Assembly (NCBI GenBank): GCA_013388635.1
Contig: JACAEX010000063.1
Coordinates: 1 to 43,369, forward strand
From: Syntrophaceae bacterium
GTDB lineage: Bacteria > Desulfobacterota > BSN033 > UBA1163
Direction: 5' to 3'
DNA: 43,369 nt
Shown here: positions 17,816 to 25,884 of the stretch, piece after piece
Numbering within the stretch: position 1 is the first letter of the stretch
How the letters are laid out: each line of letters starts with the position of its first letter
Notes under the pieces: model-generated
Database searches by the model: none
Seen by the model: the letters and a program-made list of their open reading frames with translations, nothing else
Told to the model about the DNA's origin: nothing
Position numbers and translations under genes: made by a program

Positions 17816-18799
17816 CTATATACCCGACGTGCGATCCTTCTGCATCTCATGAACGAACTGGCTCCTGCCGGTGATATGTGAAATGAGATAGCGAGGCCGC
17901 TCCCTCACATCATAGTAAATCCGTCCGATGTACTCACCGAGCAGCCCCATTCCTAAGAACTGGGCACCGACAAAAAAGAAGAGCAAAGCAAACAGGGTGA
18001 ATACCCCGCCCACGGCCCATTGGGGCCCGTGGATCAACCGCATGACCAGGATGAAAATCCCCAGAGCGAACCCGAACCCGGAAAGGATTATTCCGATCAC
18101 ACTGAGCACACGCAAAGGGAAGGTCGTCATAGTCGTCAACAGATCGAACTGGAGATTGATCAGCTTCCACAATGTGTATTTCGATTCTCCGCCTGTGCGC
18201 TCCTGATGGGGAACCTCGATTTCCGTCGTGCTTCGGGCAAAGCTATTCGCCAGAACTGGAATAAAGGTGCTGTGCCCCCGGCTGCTCAACATCGCCTTAA
18301 CGATATCTCTATGATAGGCACGTAGCATGCAGCCATAGTCATGCATCATGACCCCTGTGATCCTTTGAACAAGTTTGTTCATCATCCAGGAGCTCAGCTT
18401 TCTGAATCCCGTGTCTCTCCGGTTGACCCGCACCGTGCCGACGACATCGTAGCCCTGCCGGGCCTTGTCTACCAAAAGAGGAATCGCCTCTGGGGGATTT
18501 TGCAGGTCTGCGTCGAGGGTGATCACAATATCACCCCTGGAGCAGGAAAAGCCTGCCAGGATCGCCCCATGCTGGCCATAGTTGCGGTTAAGGAAAACAC
18601 CGACCACTTTGTCCCGATGATGCTCTGCCGCTTCACTGATCAGTCGGGCCGAACCATCACGGCTTCCATCATCAACGAGGATGATCTCAAAGGCGATGCC
18701 CAGGCTTTGGCATGCCTCAAGACAGCGCCGGATGAATTCAGGCAGGTTTTTCTCCTCATTAAAGACCGGGACAACGACCGAGATCATGGAAGGTTCCAT
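17816..18799 (-). CDS. arnC: Undecaprenyl-phosphate 4-deoxy-4-formamido-L-arabinose transferase
   Basis: About 327 residues. A GT2 domain ([36 protein letters not shown]) is followed by [12 protein letters not shown] and two C-terminal membrane helices (about 230-300 in this frame), the ArnC layout. It loads the formylated sugar on undecaprenyl phosphate at the inner membrane. I start at the ATG at 18797-18799, which has GAGGGAG eight bases upstream; the longer in-frame start at 18862 would overlap the flippase gene and adds residues absent from the family. It is one base pair-scale close to arnA downstream. Confidence 0.92.
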   Translation of the reverse strand: MEPSMISVVVPVFNEEKNLPEFIRRCLEACQSLGIAFEIILVDDGSRDGSARLISEAAEHHRDKVVGVFLNRNYGQHGAILAGFSCSRGDIVITLDADLQNPPEAIPLLVDKARQGYDVVGTVRVNRRDTGFRKLSSWMMNKLVQRITGVMMHDYGCMLRAYHRDIVKAMLSSRGHSTFIPVLANSFARSTTEIEVPHQERTGGESKYTLWKLINLQFDLLTTMTTFPLRVLSVIGIILSGFGFALGIFILVMRLIHGPQWAVGGVFTLFALLFFFVGAQFLGMGLLGEYIGRIYYDVRERPRYLISHITGRSQFVHEMQKDRTSGI

Positions 18800-18812
18800 C
18801 AAAGACACTCCC

Positions 18813-19181
18813 TCAGCTTCGAGACAGGAGAAACACTCCAGCAATGATGACTGCAATTCCAATGACCCGCATCCAAGATAGGCTTTCTTGAAAAATGAGG
18901 TAACCCATCAATGTTACTACCACATAGCCGACACTTAAAAAAGGATAGGCATAACTGACCTCCACACGAGCGAGCACCAGCAACCAGATCATGACACTGA
19001 CCACATAGGAGGCCAGACCTGATAAAACGTACAGATTGATCGCCACCTTTTTGACGATGGGAAAGAAGTTTTGAAATTGGAATTCGAAATACCCGATGCT
19101 GAGCATACCCTTCTTGAGAAGCACCTGGGCAAAGGCATTTAACAATACACCTGTTAGAATAAGGGGAATGTATTTAACCAT
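18813..19181 (-). CDS. arnE: EamA/SMR-type flippase subunit, ArnE/ArnF-like
   Basis: 122 residues with four membrane helices and the small-multidrug-resistance fold: [14 protein letters not shown] in helix 1 and [19 protein letters not shown] in helix 3. In E. coli, ArnE and ArnF together flip undecaprenyl-phosphate-Ara4N to the periplasm; only one such gene is present here, so a homodimer or a partner elsewhere is implied. It opens the arn operon. No Shine-Dalgarno sequence precedes the ATG; the -10 element TAAAAT ends 7 bp before it, so the mRNA may be leaderless. The E versus F label is arbitrary. Confidence 0.82.
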   Translation of the reverse strand: MVKYIPLILTGVLLNAFAQVLLKKGMLSIGYFEFQFQNFFPIVKKVAINLYVLSGLASYVVSVMIWLLVLARVEVSYAYPFLSVGYVVVTLMGYLIFQESLSWMRVIGIAVIIAGVFLLSRS

Positions 19182-19187
19182 ATTATA

Positions 19188-19220
19188 ATTTTACAAGGCC
19201 GGGATTAATTTGAGATTAAA
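19188..19220 (-). promoter_or_regulatory. OmpR/PmrA-type direct-repeat promoter for the arn operon
   Basis: Reading the minus strand, TTTAAT (19215-19220) and ATTAAT (19204-19209) are spaced as an 11-bp direct repeat (N5 between them). Ten bases later comes TAAAAT (19188-19193), with a second TATAAT overlapping just after at 19182-19187. A direct repeat ending 10 bp before the -10 is the geometry of PhoB/OmpR-family activated promoters, and TTTAAT-N5-ATTAAT resembles the PmrA box. Predicted start of transcription is at or very near the arnE ATG. Confidence 0.6.
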
Positions 19221-19289
19221 AGAAGATGAAGATTTCTTAATGGGGGCTTCAGTGGATTTTCTGAAAGCTTACTTTTCAAATTAACAAGG

Positions 19290-19333
19290 CTTAATCTTCC
19301 TCTAATCTTCTCTTAATATTGGTCGCTTAGAAT
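19290..19333 (+). promoter_or_regulatory. OmpR/PmrA-type triple direct repeat and -10 facing right
   Basis: CTTAAT (19290-19295), TCTAAT (19301-19306) and CTTAAT (19312-19317) recur at an exact 11-bp step, followed after 10 bp by TAGAAT (19328-19333). The same half-site and the same 10-bp gap are seen facing left at 19188-19220, so one regulator probably drives both divergent genes. Transcription would start near 19340, downstream of the first in-frame ATG (19336), which supports the later ATG at 19375. Confidence 0.62.
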
Positions 19334-19374
19334 GAATGGGAGACGCTGTCACACTATTCTGGAAGTCAACTGTT

Positions 19375-19719
19375 ATGACAAAGGAGAAACTACTTTCCAT
19401 GTTTTCCAGGTATAGAGGATTTTCATATCTTCCTCCATTTTTCGTTATGGCCGTGACATTCTATCAGGAATGGGAAGATGATCATCTGGTTGTGCTTTAC
19501 GAAGAGAAAAAACTTTTGGAAAGATGGGGAGATGAATATCGGGCCTATCTGAATGAGGTTCCCCGGTGGATACCAAACCTGAAAAACTTACATAAGGCCA
19601 AAGAAGACGGGGTTAATTGGATCGATGCCCTGCGGTCTGAGGTTCCATCTCTCTTGGTGATCCTTTTCGGAATCTTTATCTTCGCTATAAAGGAGATTTT
19701 GAGCCCGCTTGTAGAATAA
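19375..19719 (+). CDS. Truncated isoprenylcysteine-methyltransferase-like membrane protein
   Basis: About 114 residues. The part after residue 40 (EEKKLLERWGDEYRAYLNEVPRWIPNL) matches the C-terminal SAM-pocket region of ICMT-like proteins and resembles FGERFEDYDQKVPDYIPRL in the gene at 5136-5675. The GPYxYVxxPLY motif and the membrane helices before it are missing. One N-terminal and one C-terminal hydrophobic stretch remain. The ATG at 19375 has GGAAG nine bases upstream; an ATG at 19336 lies too close to the -10 to be used. It may be a degenerate gene or a small membrane protein with a new role; the well-formed promoter argues for expression. Confidence 0.6.
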   Translation: MTKEKLLSMFSRYRGFSYLPPFFVMAVTFYQEWEDDHLVVLYEEKKLLERWGDEYRAYLNEVPRWIPNLKNLHKAKEDGVNWIDALRSEVPSLLVILFGIFIFAIKEILSPLVE

Positions 19720-19791
19720 TCCAAAACGCTTATCCAGACAATTCGCGGAGGCAAACCCATATGGGGTTCGAAGAAATGGCTTTGAGGAAAG

Positions 19792-21216
19792 CTATGTCTT
19801 TTGAATGGGTAAATAGACGGTGAATGTAGATCCTTTATCTAACTCACTCTCCACTTCGATCCTTCCACCGTGGGCGTGAGCAATCCATTCGGCAATGCTC
19901 AGACCTAACCCGACCCCTCCGGTCTCCTTCGATCGAGACTTATCGACTCGATAAAAACGCTTGAAAATCTTTTCGTGCTCCACCTTCGGGATGCCGATGC
20001 CGGTATCTTTGATTTTAACTAAGGCCCCGTCCCGGTTTTTCTCCACGGCAATTTCGATGGATCCCTTTGCCGTGTACTTAATCGCATTATCGATCAGATT
20101 GGTGAAGAGTTGCTGGAGTCGCACCTTATCCCCAGATATCATCACCTCCTGAAGGCTATTCGCCTTCCAGGCCAATCCCTTCTGTTCTGCAAGAATCTGA
20201 AAGAGGCTGCAGACCTCTTCGATGAGAAGATCTAACCGAACAGGCTCCATCTTCAATTCCACCTGCGAAGAGTCAGATTTGGAGAGGAGGATCAGATCAT
20301 TGATCATCCGGTTCAGGTGATCAAACCGATCGATGAAATGGCTCAACCCTTCCTGATACTCTTCAGGTTGCCTTTCTCTTGAAAGAAGAACCTCTGCCTC
20401 CCCTTTCATTGCGCAGATGGGCGTCTTTAGCTCATGCGAGGCGTCGGCCGTAAATTCAGCCATCCGTTTGAAAGAGCCCTCCAATCTGGCGATCATGTCA
20501 TTGATGGTCAGGATCAGATCATCCATCTCATCCCCTGTCCCTCTCGGATTCAACCGCTCATTCAGATTCTCTGAGCTGATGCTCTGAGCCTTTGAGGCGA
20601 TGTAGCCGATGGGAGAGAGAGACCTTCTCGCCAGGGTCCATCCTCCAACCGCCCCGAGCACCAACACGATAAGAAGGGCAAACAATATATTATTTCTGAA
20701 ATGGACTAAGTTCTTTCTTGCAAAACGAAGATGGGTCCCCAGTTGAATGATTTCAGTCAGTTTCCCGTTCCTATAAACCGGGGTGCTGATGATCCGGTAG
20801 GGTGTCCTCCTGTTCGAAGAAAGAAATCTCTCCCGGGTCTCTCTACCCTTCTTAGCATTGGTCAACACCTCATCATGAATCACATATCCCATCTCTCCAA
20901 ACCCTTTTGAAATGTAGAGCGGTTCGCCTTCTTTATCTAAAATTTGAAAAAAGAAGGGATAATACTTTCTCACCATCACTTCATCCTCGAATCTCATCAA
21001 GAAATATATCTCCTCCGGTCCCTGAGACAGAACCTTCTCCATCTCTGTCGTCTCATCGAGAAGAAACTGATCGATCTCCTTAATGAGTTGATGACTCAAT
21101 CGCAAATAGAGAAATCCGCAAATAATCACGGTGGATACCATAAAGGTAAGGATGTACCAGAGGCTCAATTTGAAGTCAGTCCTCCGGTAGAACTTACCCC
21201 CGATCTTCGAGGACAT
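19792..21216 (-). CDS. Two-component sensor histidine kinase
   Basis: 474 residues: membrane helix at about 19-40, a periplasmic sensing part of about 130 residues, a second helix at about 178-200, a HAMP linker, then the H-box FTADASHELKTP (about 256-267), the N-box FTNLIDNAIKYT and the G-boxes DTGIGIP and GGVGLGLSIAEWI. This is a complete class I kinase. It overlaps the response regulator by 23 bp and lies next to the arn operon, so it is a functional candidate for a PmrB-like sensor. I do not see a clear ExxE iron-binding motif that would make it a true PmrB. The signal is unknown. Confidence 0.92.
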   Translation of the reverse strand: MSSKIGGKFYRRTDFKLSLWYILTFMVSTVIICGFLYLRLSHQLIKEIDQFLLDETTEMEKVLSQGPEEIYFLMRFEDEVMVRKYYPFFFQILDKEGEPLYISKGFGEMGYVIHDEVLTNAKKGRETRERFLSSNRRTPYRIISTPVYRNGKLTEIIQLGTHLRFARKNLVHFRNNILFALLIVLVLGAVGGWTLARRSLSPIGYIASKAQSISSENLNERLNPRGTGDEMDDLILTINDMIARLEGSFKRMAEFTADASHELKTPICAMKGEAEVLLSRERQPEEYQEGLSHFIDRFDHLNRMINDLILLSKSDSSQVELKMEPVRLDLLIEEVCSLFQILAEQKGLAWKANSLQEVMISGDKVRLQQLFTNLIDNAIKYTAKGSIEIAVEKNRDGALVKIKDTGIGIPKVEHEKIFKRFYRVDKSRSKETGGVGLGLSIAEWIAHAHGGRIEVESELDKGSTFTVYLPIQKT

Positions 21217-21874
21217 ATCCGACCCCCTTCACCGTATGGAGAAGCTTGGGCTCAAAATCCTTATCGATCTTATTCCTGAGATGAGAAACATGGACATCGA
21301 TCACATTGGTTGCCGTGTCGAAACGGTAGTCAAAGATCTTCTCAGAGATCATCGTCCGGGTGAGGATCTGACCGGGATGCCTCATAAAGAATTCGAGAAG
21401 GGCATACTCTTTGGGAGTGAGTTCGATCTTCGTCTTTTCGCGGAAAACGCGATGGCCATCGACCTCCAGGATGAGATTGGCCACTTGGAGCCTTGAGGGA
21501 GGGGTGACGATCTTGTCTCGCCTCAGGATCGCCCGGATCCTGGCCAGAAGTTCATTGAAGGAGAAGGGTTTGGTCATATAATCATCCGCTCCAAGATTTA
21601 ACCCCTGGACAATATCTTTTTCCGAGTCCTTCGCGGTCAGGAATATGACCGGGGTATGAATCTCCATTTTCCTCATCCTTTTCAAAATCTCGATGCCGTC
21701 CATCTTCGGAAGCATGATGTCAAGGACAATCAAATCGTAACCCCTGTGAAGAGCTAAGAATAATCCCTTTTCTCCATCCAGGGCGACATCGACCGAAAAG
21801 GAATTTTCCAACAGTCCCTTCTTGACAAATCGAACGATGTCTTTATCGTCTTCGACCAATAAGATCTTCATCAC
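21194..21874 (-). CDS. OmpR/PhoB-family response regulator
   Basis: 226 residues from a GTG at 21872-21874, or 225 from the adjacent ATG. The receiver domain has the acidic pair E8-D9-D10, the phospho-acceptor D52 in LIVLDIMLPKMDG, and the conserved K in MTKPFSFNE. The C-terminal winged helix ends VIDVHVSHLRNKID...TVKGVGYVLE, the classic DNA-binding domain. OmpR-family proteins bind tandem 11-bp direct repeats, and such repeats occur in the divergent spacer at 19204-19317. It is translated just ahead of the kinase gene and probably co-transcribed with it. Confidence 0.94.
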   Translation of the reverse strand: MMKILLVEDDKDIVRFVKKGLLENSFSVDVALDGEKGLFLALHRGYDLIVLDIMLPKMDGIEILKRMRKMEIHTPVIFLTAKDSEKDIVQGLNLGADDYMTKPFSFNELLARIRAILRRDKIVTPPSRLQVANLILEVDGHRVFREKTKIELTPKEYALLEFFMRHPGQILTRTMISEKIFDYRFDTATNVIDVHVSHLRNKIDKDFEPKLLHTVKGVGYVLEDRG

Positions 21875-21931
21875 CCGCTACTGATAAAAGATTTTTCTTT
21901 CCAAAAAGAGCTCAATCCGACCTGATCAAGG

Positions 21932-23347
21932 CTACCTCCCCTCAGGCCTGGCCACTCCTGTTCGGATCGCGGCCTCCCTCACGCTACTGGCCACCTTCTC
22001 CGGAACCCTTCGGTTCATGACGCTCGGGATGATATAGTCCTCGCTCAGTTCCTTCTCACCGACCATGGAAGCAATAGCGTGGGCCGCTGCAAGAAGCATC
22101 TCTTGATTGATCTCCCGGGCATGACAATCCAGAACACCCCTGAAAAGGCCCGGGAAACAGAGCACGTTGTTGATCTGATTGGGGTAATCAGATCTGCCGG
22201 TGGCGACCACCTTCGCATACCGTGCTGCCTCTTCGGGCATGATCTCAGGATCAGGGTTGGCCATTGCAAAAATGATCGGGTTCTTGGCCATCTTCTTGAT
22301 ATCTCTTGAACGGATCACCCCTGGCTGAGAAAGGCCGATAAAGACGTCCGCCCCTTTCATCGCCTTGGAGATCGTGCCCTGAATCCTCTCTGGATTGGTC
22401 TGTTCAGCGATCTCCTCCTTGATCGGATTCATATTCTCCCTCCGTCCCTTATAAAGAATTCCGCTTCGGTCGCACCCGATGATCTGTTTCACCCCTGAGG
22501 AGAGAAGGAGCCGAATCGAAGCAATCCCCGCTGCTCCCAATCCGCTCACCACCACCCGGATATCTTCAAAACGCTTATTGACCAGCCTCAGTGCATTGAT
22601 CAGCCCGGCCAGAATCACCACCGCTGTTCCGTGCTGATCATCATGAAAGACCGGAATGTCCAGCTCTCTTTTCAGCTGGGCCTCGATCTCAAAACAACGG
22701 GGAGCGGAAATGTCCTCTAAGTTGATGCCGCCGAATCCGGATGAGATCGACTTGACCACGGAGACGATCGCCTTCGGATCCTTGGTGCTCAGACAGATGG
22801 GAAAGGCATCCACCCCACCAAATTCCTTAAAGAGCATCGCCTTTCCCTCCATCACCGGCATGGCGGCCTCCGGCCCGATATCCCCGAGACCCAGGACAGC
22901 GGTCCCGTCCGTCACAATGGCAATGGTATTCCTTTTGATCGTGAGATCATAGACCTTCTCTCGGTCCTCATGGATGGCCATGCAGACTCTTGCCACTCCA
23001 GGGGTATAGGCCATTGAAAGATCCTCACGGGAGCTGAGCGGAATCTTATTCTTTATCTCGATCTTTCCGCCCCGGTGGATCATGAAAGTCCGATCCGTCA
23101 CACTGACCACATCGGCGCCTTCAATCCTCTTCACCTGCTCCACCACCTTCTGACCCATCGGGATGTCTGCGACGCTGACGATGATGTCCCTGATCGTGGT
23201 GTTCTTCTTGAACCCCACAATATCGATCGCTCCGATGTCTCCTCCTGCCCTACCAATGGCAGAGGTAACCTTTCCGAGCATCCCGGGTCTGGTGATGAGC
23301 TCGACCCGCATGAGAATGCTATAACTTGCGCTGGGTGTCCGGATCAT
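21932..23347 (-). CDS. NAD(P)-dependent malic enzyme with N-terminal ACT domain
   Basis: About 471 residues. An ACT-like domain (ELITRPGMLGKVTSAIGRAG, about 10-80) precedes the malic enzyme: MAYTPGVARVC, TDGTAVLGLGDIGPEAAMPVMEGK, FHDDQHGTAVV with the metal-binding Asp pair, and the NAD fold VVSGLGAAGIA. It oxidatively decarboxylates malate to pyruvate in the cytoplasm; the ACT domain suggests amino-acid regulation. I use the ATG at 23345-23347 because AAGGAG lies seven bases upstream; the longer start at 23404 has no such site. It has no E. coli MaeB-style C-terminal phosphotransacetylase domain. Upstream is a family F repeat. Confidence 0.92.
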   Translation of the reverse strand: MIRTPSASYSILMRVELITRPGMLGKVTSAIGRAGGDIGAIDIVGFKKNTTIRDIIVSVADIPMGQKVVEQVKRIEGADVVSVTDRTFMIHRGGKIEIKNKIPLSSREDLSMAYTPGVARVCMAIHEDREKVYDLTIKRNTIAIVTDGTAVLGLGDIGPEAAMPVMEGKAMLFKEFGGVDAFPICLSTKDPKAIVSVVKSISSGFGGINLEDISAPRCFEIEAQLKRELDIPVFHDDQHGTAVVILAGLINALRLVNKRFEDIRVVVSGLGAAGIASIRLLLSSGVKQIIGCDRSGILYKGRRENMNPIKEEIAEQTNPERIQGTISKAMKGADVFIGLSQPGVIRSRDIKKMAKNPIIFAMANPDPEIMPEEAARYAKVVATGRSDYPNQINNVLCFPGLFRGVLDCHAREINQEMLLAAAHAIASMVGEKELSEDYIIPSVMNRRVPEKVASSVREAAIRTGVARPEGR

Positions 23348-23405
23348 AGAATCACTCCTTATCCGATTTTTCCAGATCTCTCCTCTTCCCGAAGAGATCT
23401 TCATA

Positions 23406-23462
23406 CCTAAAATTGAGCAAATTTCACAATTTTTAGAAGAACAGGAATGCTGAATCGCTCAG
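23406..23462. repeat. Family F intergenic repeat, copy 1
   Basis: Shared words with the copies at 28128 and 28761 are CTAAA-TTG, CACAATTTTTAG, GCAGGAATGCTGAATCG (here ACAGGAATGCTGAATCG) and a terminal CAG. CTAAAATTG (23407-23415) pairs with CAATTTTTAG (23427-23436). Confidence 0.65.
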
Positions 23463-23502
23463 AAGTTGTGAATAAGCAGCCCTGATGCAGCCAGAATAGG
23501 AA

Positions 23503-25869
23503 TTATCCCCTTCTCCCCCGCATGGCATGAAAGACCTTTTCAGAATGGGCTGGAAGGTCTCGGATCCTCACCCCCACGGCATTGGCAACCGCATTGATAA
23601 TGGCCGGAGCGGTCGGGATGTTGGGCATCTCTCCAATCCCTTTCGCTCCGAACGGTCCATATCGATTCGGGTCTTCGAGGATCATCGGAACGATCTCAGG
23701 TGCATCCATTGCAGTCGGAATCATATAATCCTGGAAATTCAGGTTCTGAACCTTGCCCTCTTTTAAAAGCACCTCCTCCATCATGGCATAACCCAGCCCC
23801 ATCATAATTCCGCCTTCGATCTGGCCCTCGACCAGGATCGGGTTGATCGCCCTTCCGATGTCGAAACAGGCGACCACCTTGATCACCTCCACATGTCCGG
23901 TCTTCGTATCGACTTCGACCTCAGCCATTTGGGTATTGTAGGTATAGACGAAATAGGGATAGCCTTGTCCGGTCTCGACATCGAAAGACGGCCTGGGCGG
24001 AGCCCACCAGCCCTGGCCCATCATCCTTTTGCCTGTGGCCAGGGCCCTCCGGGCAGCCTCCTTAAACTCAACCCCTCTGGTCTGATCATCCCGATCAAAG
24101 ATCAGACGATTCCTGGCCACCAGTCGTTCTGCGGGCACTCCAAGAATCTCTGAGGCCGCCTCAAGGATCGATGCCTTGACCGCCTGTGAAGCCATGATAA
24201 TCGCATTTCCCATCAAGGTCGTGGAGCGAGAGCCAACGGTCGGCCCTGCCTCTGGAACGATGTCCGTATCCGGAACGACGATCCTCACATCCTCGATCCT
24301 GACTCCCAGCTCTTCGGCTGCGATTTGAGCCAGGACCGTGTGAGAACCCTGACCCATCTCCGTGATCCCGGTGTGAAGGATGACCGAGCCGTCCTCATGG
24401 ACATAGACATTGGCGCCGCATCCATCGGAGAAGGTCCCAATGCTTGTCCGGTACCAGCCGATGGCCATTCCCACTCCTCTTCGCTTCTCAACCTTCTCCA
24501 CCTCTTCCTTAGAGGGAGGAGGCCTCCATCTCTTAAACCATTCAAACTGATCGGCTGCGCTCCTCATCGTCTCCTTCAGGGCAATCGATTGATCCAAGAC
24601 CTGTCCGGTCGCCGTGACCGATCCAAGTTCAAAGCAATTCTTCATCCTGAGATCGTAAGGGTTCATCTGAAGGGCCTCTGCCAGCTCGTCGATGATCGAC
24701 TCGTGGACAAAGTTGACCTGGGGAGCTCCAAACCCTCTCATGGCGCCACCATAAGGGTGATTGGTGTAAACCAGATACCCATCGACCTTCACATGGGGGA
24801 TGACATAGGGTCCTGGAAGCATGATCACCGCATGGGCGTGTGTGCCTCCTGCAGGTGGGATGATCGGACCCAGGGAGGCGTAAGCGCCCTGTTCATTATA
24901 GATCGTGCCTTCGAGGGCTGTGAGCGTCCCATCTCTCTTTGCTCCCACTTTGCACTGGATGATCATGGGATGGCGCTTTGCCGTGGAGAGGGTGACCTCT
25001 TCCCTCTCATACTCCATTCTCACAGGCCTTTTTGTCTTCCACGCTAAGAGGGCTGCCCTTACACCGATATCAATGGAAGAATCCTCCTTTCCTCCGAAAC
25101 CTCCTCCCAAGTGCGTTTGAACGCACTGAACCTTGCTGATTGGAATATGGAGCACAGGCGCTATATTCCGCCTGACGGTAAAGGGTGCCTGCATCGGGCC
25201 TTTCACCGTAATCGTCCCATCCTCGTGGGGGATGGCCATGGCCACATCCGGCTCCATATAGGCATGCTCGACAAAGGGCAAGGAATAGGTCTGTTCAACG
25301 ATCACCTCTGCCTCCTGAAACCCCTTCTCCGTATCTCCCTTTCTTATCCTGACCGTGGTGAGAAGGTTCCCATTCTCATGAACCTTTGGAGCCCCGGGTT
25401 TCATCGCCTCAACAGGTGAAAAGACCGCGGAAAGGGGCTCATACTCCACATCGATCAACTTGAGGGCCTCGATCGCAGCCTCCTCTGACTCCGCTGCGAC
25501 CAGAGCCACTCCGTCTCCTATAAACCTCACCTTCTCCCCACAGATCACGGGTTGATCCGGGATGATCGCGCCAAACCCATTCCTTCCTGGAACATCCTCT
25601 GCCGTTAAGATCGCCACCACGCCTGGCAATGCCTTTGCCTTCTCCACATCCACCTTCTTGATCAGGGCATGGGCATGGGGACTTCTCAAAACCTTTCCGT
25701 GTAAGAAACCAGCCTTATCAAAATCGGCACCAAACTTCAGCCTTCCGGTCACCTTTTCATAGCCATCCTTGCGGATGACCTGCTTGCCGACGACCTCAAG
25801 CTCCTCTTTAGCCAATGGGATCTCGACCTTCTTCTCCTTCAGGATGACCTTTCTCTTCTCTCCTTTCAT
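23503..25869 (-). CDS. Xanthine dehydrogenase family, molybdopterin-binding subunit
   Basis: 788 residues, the catalytic large subunit of a molybdenum hydroxylase. Molybdopterin motifs are LGGGFGGKED, GGAMRGFGAPQ (the XDH-type loop, not the selanyl-cysteine AYRCSFR loop of CO dehydrogenase form I), EMGQGSHT and GPFGAKGIGE, which ends in the catalytic Glu. It hydroxylates an aromatic or aldehyde substrate using water as the oxygen source and passes electrons to the 2Fe-2S subunit. No signal peptide is visible, so it is cytoplasmic. The operon order is SDR, FAD, FeS, Mo. The substrate cannot be named from motifs. Confidence 0.93.
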   Translation of the reverse strand: MKGEKRKVILKEKKVEIPLAKEELEVVGKQVIRKDGYEKVTGRLKFGADFDKAGFLHGKVLRSPHAHALIKKVDVEKAKALPGVVAILTAEDVPGRNGFGAIIPDQPVICGEKVRFIGDGVALVAAESEEAAIEALKLIDVEYEPLSAVFSPVEAMKPGAPKVHENGNLLTTVRIRKGDTEKGFQEAEVIVEQTYSLPFVEHAYMEPDVAMAIPHEDGTITVKGPMQAPFTVRRNIAPVLHIPISKVQCVQTHLGGGFGGKEDSSIDIGVRAALLAWKTKRPVRMEYEREEVTLSTAKRHPMIIQCKVGAKRDGTLTALEGTIYNEQGAYASLGPIIPPAGGTHAHAVIMLPGPYVIPHVKVDGYLVYTNHPYGGAMRGFGAPQVNFVHESIIDELAEALQMNPYDLRMKNCFELGSVTATGQVLDQSIALKETMRSAADQFEWFKRWRPPPSKEEVEKVEKRRGVGMAIGWYRTSIGTFSDGCGANVYVHEDGSVILHTGITEMGQGSHTVLAQIAAEELGVRIEDVRIVVPDTDIVPEAGPTVGSRSTTLMGNAIIMASQAVKASILEAASEILGVPAERLVARNRLIFDRDDQTRGVEFKEAARRALATGKRMMGQGWWAPPRPSFDVETGQGYPYFVYTYNTQMAEVEVDTKTGHVEVIKVVACFDIGRAINPILVEGQIEGGIMMGLGYAMMEEVLLKEGKVQNLNFQDYMIPTAMDAPEIVPMILEDPNRYGPFGAKGIGEMPNIPTAPAIINAVANAVGVRIRDLPAHSEKVFHAMRGRRG

Positions 25870-25884
25870 GCTCCTCTTTCCCCT

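Noticed and set aside
18800-18862. Longer ArnC starting at 18862
   Set aside because: It overlaps the flippase gene. The added residues are not in the family, and GAGGGAG marks the ATG at 18799.
19182-19187. TATAAT touching the arnE ATG as the main -10
   Set aside because: Its start point would fall inside the gene and its distance to the direct repeat is 16 bp. TAAAAT just before it has the same 10-bp gap as the facing promoter.
19752-19770. Short AACCC/GGGGTT palindrome between the convergent genes as a terminator
   Set aside because: The stem is five to six pairs with no T-run on either strand.
23348-23404. Longer malic enzyme starting at 23404
   Set aside because: AAGGAG sits correctly before the ATG at 23347; the longer form has no such site.
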